Source of the DNA: JAUMBM01 sp964645715
Lineage (GTDB): Bacteria > Bacteroidota > Bacteroidia > Chitinophagales > Saprospiraceae
Direction of reading: 5' to 3'
NCBI GenBank assembly: GCA_964645715.1
Contig: CAZYAO010000009.1
Location: 27,902 to 91,901, forward strand
Length of the DNA: 64,000 bases
Part shown: positions 60,857-64,000 of the stretch, one piece after another
Position numbering within the stretch: position 1 is the first letter of the stretch
How the letters are laid out: every line of letters begins with the position of its first letter
Translations under genes and position numbers: made by a program
Notes under the pieces: generated by a model
Told to the model about the DNA's origin: nothing
Seen by the model: the letters and a program-made list of their open reading frames with translations, nothing else
Database searches by the model: none

Positions 60857-62200
60857 CTAATGTGCCGCTCCGCCCATCCCTGCTATTGATACATCCCGCT
60901 TATGGTTATATCTGATCAGCAAGACACTTACGGCAGCCAATAACATCAGTATGCCTGCCAGCCGGAGAGCATTTATCGGATTATTGCCCAGCCAGGTTTC
61001 ATAGTATAAGGGGATGGTAAAGGTCTCGATCAGCATGGGGATCACAATAAACATATTGAAAATCCCCATATACACGCCTGTTCTTTCCGGCGGAATACTG
61101 CCAGCCAGCATGATATAAGGATTGCCCATCATACTCGCCCAACAGAGCCCTATACCAATCATAGGTATAAAGAGTAGTTGCTCGGATTTGAGCATCGGTA
61201 TAGCCAGCATGCTCAATCCTGCCAGCAACAGGGCAACACCATGGATACCTTTGGGCCCGTATTTTCGCGCCAGCCAAGCGAGCCCGAAGGCAGAAACAAA
61301 AGCCACGGCATTATAGAAAGCCCCCAGCGGACCTACCAGTAGTTCTGCTTTTCTGAAAAAAGGACTTGTCGCATCCACCGTGTCATACAAAGATTTTGAC
61401 AGGGCTTTGGCAATGTACTGCCAATAAATAAACATGGCGTACCAGCTAAACAACATCATGGGGCCCATGAGCTTCATCGTCAGGGGCATCGTTTTGATGG
61501 CGTGACCAATCTCCGAGAAGGTCGCTCCCAGCCCCCGGGGAGCCCGCCGGATGGCTTCCAGCTCTTCCGGACTCAGGGGGTTCTCGGGGGTTTTGTATAC
61601 CGACCAAAGGATTGAGCCAACGGAAATCACAGAACCTATCACGAAAGCGATCAGAGTAGTTGTCGGTAGGTGGCCAAATTTGTCAGCTTCACTGAAAGCA
61701 AAAAAATTAATCAGCAGGAAGGGCGTGAGGTAGGAAAGCGTTTGCCCCAGCCCTGTAAAGGCGCTCTGCGTCAGAAAGCCTAATGAATGCTGCCGCTCGT
61801 CGAGCTTATCACTCACAAATGCACGGTAAGGCTCCTGTGTAATGTTGTTGGCAGCATCTAAGATCCAAAGAATACTGGCGGCCATCCACACCGTACTACT
61901 AAAGGGCATTGCCAGCAGCGATAGGCTGCAGAAAACTGCACCTATCAGAAAATATGGGGTGCGACGCCCCCACCGACTGATAGTGCGGTCACTCAGGGCA
62001 CCCACAATTGGCTGAACAATCAGGCCTGTCATGGGTCCTGCCAGCCACAACAGCGGCAGTTTGCTCTCCTCAGCACCCAGATATGAGTAGATAGGGCTCA
62101 TATTGGCTTGCTGCAGCCCAAAGCTGTACTGCAGTCCAAGGAAGCCAAAATTCATGTTGAGAATCTGCGAAAACGTGAGTAATTTCTTTTCGGAAGCCAT
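60857..62200 (-). CDS. SLC45-type MFS transporter
   Basis: A 447-aa inner-membrane protein with ~12 hydrophobic helices. LQYSFGLQQANMSPIYSYLGA at the first helix, GPMTGLIVQPIVGALSDRTISRWGRRTPYFLIGA (motif-A-like loop with DR and RWGRRTP) and WILDAANNITQEPYRAFVSDKL are characteristic of the SLC45/GPH-like sugar transporters common in Bacteroidota polysaccharide or maltose loci. The substrate is probably a disaccharide; neighbouring genes do not include glycosidases, so no specificity is proposed. No strong terminator follows. Confidence 0.9.
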   Translation of the reverse strand: MASEKKLLTFSQILNMNFGFLGLQYSFGLQQANMSPIYSYLGAEESKLPLLWLAGPMTGLIVQPIVGALSDRTISRWGRRTPYFLIGAVFCSLSLLAMPFSSTVWMAASILWILDAANNITQEPYRAFVSDKLDERQHSLGFLTQSAFTGLGQTLSYLTPFLLINFFAFSEADKFGHLPTTTLIAFVIGSVISVGSILWSVYKTPENPLSPEELEAIRRAPRGLGATFSEIGHAIKTMPLTMKLMGPMMLFSWYAMFIYWQYIAKALSKSLYDTVDATSPFFRKAELLVGPLGAFYNAVAFVSAFGLAWLARKYGPKGIHGVALLLAGLSMLAIPMLKSEQLLFIPMIGIGLCWASMMGNPYIMLAGSIPPERTGVYMGIFNMFIVIPMLIETFTIPLYYETWLGNNPINALRLAGILMLLAAVSVLLIRYNHKRDVSIAGMGGAAH

Positions 62201-62513
62201 GGAGTGATTGATCGCTGTTGTGACAAGAACAGCTGTCAGGAGTAGATCACAAAAGATTTATACACTTATCTCGTCTACAACCAAACAGCGTTAGCAAAGA
62301 AAAACAATCACCCGCATAAAATCAAAGAACACACACGAAAAGACCCCAAAAAACATAAGCTGTTCGCTAAATATGCTTTGATGGCTCTTCCTACCAAGGT
62401 ATATCTAACGAGCAAGCCCTCACTTTTTCATTGTATTGAAAAAAACGAGGGCTTGCTCAGTACTATAGTCTACTGCTACGGATAGTTATACCCAAGACAA
62501 AATCCGGAAGGTA
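62201..62513. other. Intergenic region between MFS gene and htpG
   Basis: About 310 bp. It contains the htpG terminator at 62410-62458 and presumably the MFS gene promoter (AT-rich stretch 62245-62275). No gene was seen. Confidence 0.4.
62410..62458 (-). terminator. Terminator hairpin of htpG
   Basis: GAGCAAGCCCTC (62410-62421) pairs with GAGGGCTTGCTC (62447-62458); after a small internal loop TTTTT pairs with AAAAA. It lies ~55 bp beyond the htpG stop. Confidence 0.7.
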
Positions 62514-64000
62514 TTACTCAGCCATTTTCAGGCTCTGCCTGACAAAATTTGTCAGTGCCTCGCCTTTGAGAAGGTTCTGGCTCAACAGTGCTACCTGGTA
62601 CAGGTAATTGGCGAGCTCTCCTTGGCTTTCAGCCGAAGCAGTCAGCAGCTTACCCGATATCAGCGGGTGATTGGTATTTACCACCACATTGTAACTCATG
62701 GGAAAATCATCCATCCGGTTTCCTTGCAGCGCCTGCATTTCCTGCATACGTCGTAAAAATTCAGGCCTTGTAATTTGTACCGGAAGGTCGTCCGGACTCA
62801 GGGCTTTGGTTTCTACCCGACCCTGCTGTTTGATGACAGCCTCGAAAGCGTCTTTTACCTGCTTTGTCTGCTCCTCGTTGAGTACAGACTCAGGCTTCTC
62901 ATCTTTCTGTACAAGATTATCCAACGTGTCACTGTCCACACGCACAAAAGTGACCTTATCTTCCTTCATTTCCAGCTGCTGCATGAAGTGATTGTCAATG
63001 ATATTGTCACTCACAAGCACGTCATAGCCCCGGTCCTTAGCCGCCGTTACAATCGCATGGTGCGCTGCCTCGTCATGAGTATAAATATACACTTGACGAT
63101 CATATTTATCTGTCTGTAGGCTCTTTACCTTATCACGATATTCATCAAGGGTAAAGTACTTCCCTTCTGTATTTTTTAGCAGCACAAATTTAGTTGCCCG
63201 CTCATAGAATTTCTCGTCGCTGACCATTCCATACTTGACAAATACGCTGAGGTCGTCCCATTTCTCTGCAAATGCGTCACGATCATTTTTGAAAAGATCA
63301 TGCAGCTTTTCGGCCACCTTGCGAGTGATGTAGCCTGTAATCTTTTTGACGTTCTGATCGCTCTGCAGATAACTGCGCGAAACGTTGAGGGGAATATCCG
63401 GAGAATCAATTACACCGTGCAACAGTGTCAGGAACTCAGGTACAATCTCTTTCACCTCATCCGTCACATACACTTGGTTGGCGTACAATTGAATCTTATT
63501 GCGCTGCATGTCAAAACTACCACTCACCTTAGGAAAGTAGAGTATTCCGGTAAGATTGAAGGGGTAGTCAATGTTGAGGTGAATCCAAAACATGGGCGGC
63601 TGGCTGTAAGGATGGAGCTCCTCATAAAACGCCCGGTAGTCTTCGTCAGTCAGATCTGTCGGTTGCTTCTTCCAGATGGGGTTGGGGTTATTGACGATGT
63701 TGGCAACCTCAATTTCCGTTGATTTTTTTTCCTCTCCTTCCCCTTCGTAAACGGTCTCTTTGCGCAGTCCAAACTGTATAGGGACGGGCAGAAAACGGCA
63801 ATATTTTTTGAGCAGTCCTTCGATGCGGCTGTCTTCCAGAAATTCATCGCTGTCCTTGCTGATGTGCAGAATTATATCTGTACCACGGTCATCACGATCC
63901 GCTGGTTCGAGCCCATAAGAGGGGTCTCCTTCACAGGTCCAGCGTACTGCCTTTTCGTCAGTTCGGTAAGAACGCGTCACTACCTCAACGCGATCAGCAA
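62514..64000 (-). CDS. htpG: Chaperone HtpG (Hsp90), 3' part
   Basis: About 495 codons of the Hsp90 homologue; the frame is open to the window edge (reading ADRVEVVTRSYR), so the N-terminal part, including most of the ATP-binding domain, lies outside. Visible features: the end of the ATPase domain (DRGTDIILHI), the middle domain with PPMFWIHLNIDYPFNLTGILYFPK, LYANQVYVTDEVKEIVPEFLTLLHGVIDSPDIPLNVSRSYLQ (catalytic-loop arginine in SRSYLQ) and the C-terminal dimerisation region ending QSLKMAE. HtpG remodels client proteins with DnaK. It is followed by a hairpin terminator. Confidence 0.96.
   Translation of the reverse strand, partial: ADRVEVVTRSYRTDEKAVRWTCEGDPSYGLEPADRDDRGTDIILHISKDSDEFLEDSRIEGLLKKYCRFLPVPIQFGLRKETVYEGEGEEKKSTEIEVANIVNNPNPIWKKQPTDLTDEDYRAFYEELHPYSQPPMFWIHLNIDYPFNLTGILYFPKVSGSFDMQRNKIQLYANQVYVTDEVKEIVPEFLTLLHGVIDSPDIPLNVSRSYLQSDQNVKKITGYITRKVAEKLHDLFKNDRDAFAEKWDDLSVFVKYGMVSDEKFYERATKFVLLKNTEGKYFTLDEYRDKVKSLQTDKYDRQVYIYTHDEAAHHAIVTAAKDRGYDVLVSDNIIDNHFMQQLEMKEDKVTFVRVDSDTLDNLVQKDEKPESVLNEEQTKQVKDAFEAVIKQQGRVETKALSPDDLPVQITRPEFLRRMQEMQALQGNRMDDFPMSYNVVVNTNHPLISGKLLTASAESQGELANYLYQVALLSQNLLKGEALTNFVRQSLKMAE

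Noticed and set aside
1..64000. tRNA, rRNA, IS elements, prophage or defence genes
   Set aside because: Read through on both strands; no tRNA-like cloverleaf, transposase, integrase, restriction or toxin-antitoxin gene was recognised.

Overview
The window is a stretch of Bacteroidota chromosome, most likely from the Saprospiria/Lewinella side of the phylum. Four proteins end in a type IX secretion (T9SS) sorting domain, two of them carrying GEVED domains. Promoters with a TAnnTTTG -7 element are visible, ribosome binding sites are not, and many genes are typical of the phylum: a DUF2723 membrane protein, DUF4834, DUF6909, DUF4465, an AURKAIP1/COX24-type mini-protein, and the pheT-zapA-rny and HU-TPR-rng clusters. 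No phage, IS element, CRISPR array, rRNA or tRNA gene was seen. A run of exactly 100 N at 11007-11106 marks a scaffold join; it is flanked by two identical 55-bp copies and is almost certainly an assembly artefact inside uvrD/pcrA.

Layout. 1-7.1 kb: a truncated peptidoglycan-binding-like gene, a small membrane protein, the DUF2723 protein, rpiB and a secreted M28 peptidase. 7.2-19 kb (minus strand): a giant outer-membrane-type protein, UvrD/PcrA helicase, a DUF6909 protein and a T9SS-exported adhesin-like protein followed by an AT-rich gap. 19.8-21.7 kb (minus): yicC-gmk-apaG operon. 22-25.5 kb (plus): HU, TPR protein, mini ribosomal-type protein, RNase G. 26-31 kb: pheT, a coiled-coil protein, zapA, rny. 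31-37.4 kb: a DUF481 protein, a T9SS subtilase, an ECF sigma factor with a damaged anti-sigma gene, an HD protein, HtrA. 37.5-41 kb: a TolB-like propeller/outer-membrane barrel protein. 41.2-46.4 kb: metallo-beta-lactamase-fold hydrolase, tocopherol-cyclase-like protein, dipeptide epimerase, aconitase. 46.5-54.3 kb: a second T9SS subtilase, cytochrome c lipoprotein, M16 peptidase, methylmalonyl-CoA mutase large subunit, GNAT acetyltransferase. 54.3-54.8 kb: a repeat-rich non-coding segment. 54.8-60.1 kb: pseudouridine synthase/DUF4834 pair, a DUF3089 lipoprotein, and a cobalamin riboswitch controlling a BtuB-like receptor plus a DUF4465 T9SS cargo. 60.2-64 kb: OmpH/Skp, an SLC45-type MFS transporter and the 3' part of htpG.

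How the parts fit together. Most genes are housekeeping (RNA turnover: RNase G, RNase Y, YicC; cell division: ZapA; translation: PheT, RluA; envelope stress: HtrA, Skp, HtpG, ECF sigma). The most interesting accessory module is the B12 uptake operon. A textbook cobalamin aptamer lies behind a TATCTTTG promoter, the receptor gene has a hairpin ending directly at its start codon, and the second gene encodes a T9SS-exported protein of a family that I associate with B12 loci. A B12-dependent mutase lies about 3 kb upstream. Intergenic regions repeatedly contain long perfect hairpins (14-21 bp stems), several with a GGCGGC/GCCGCC core, which look like the main, often bidirectional, terminators of this genome.
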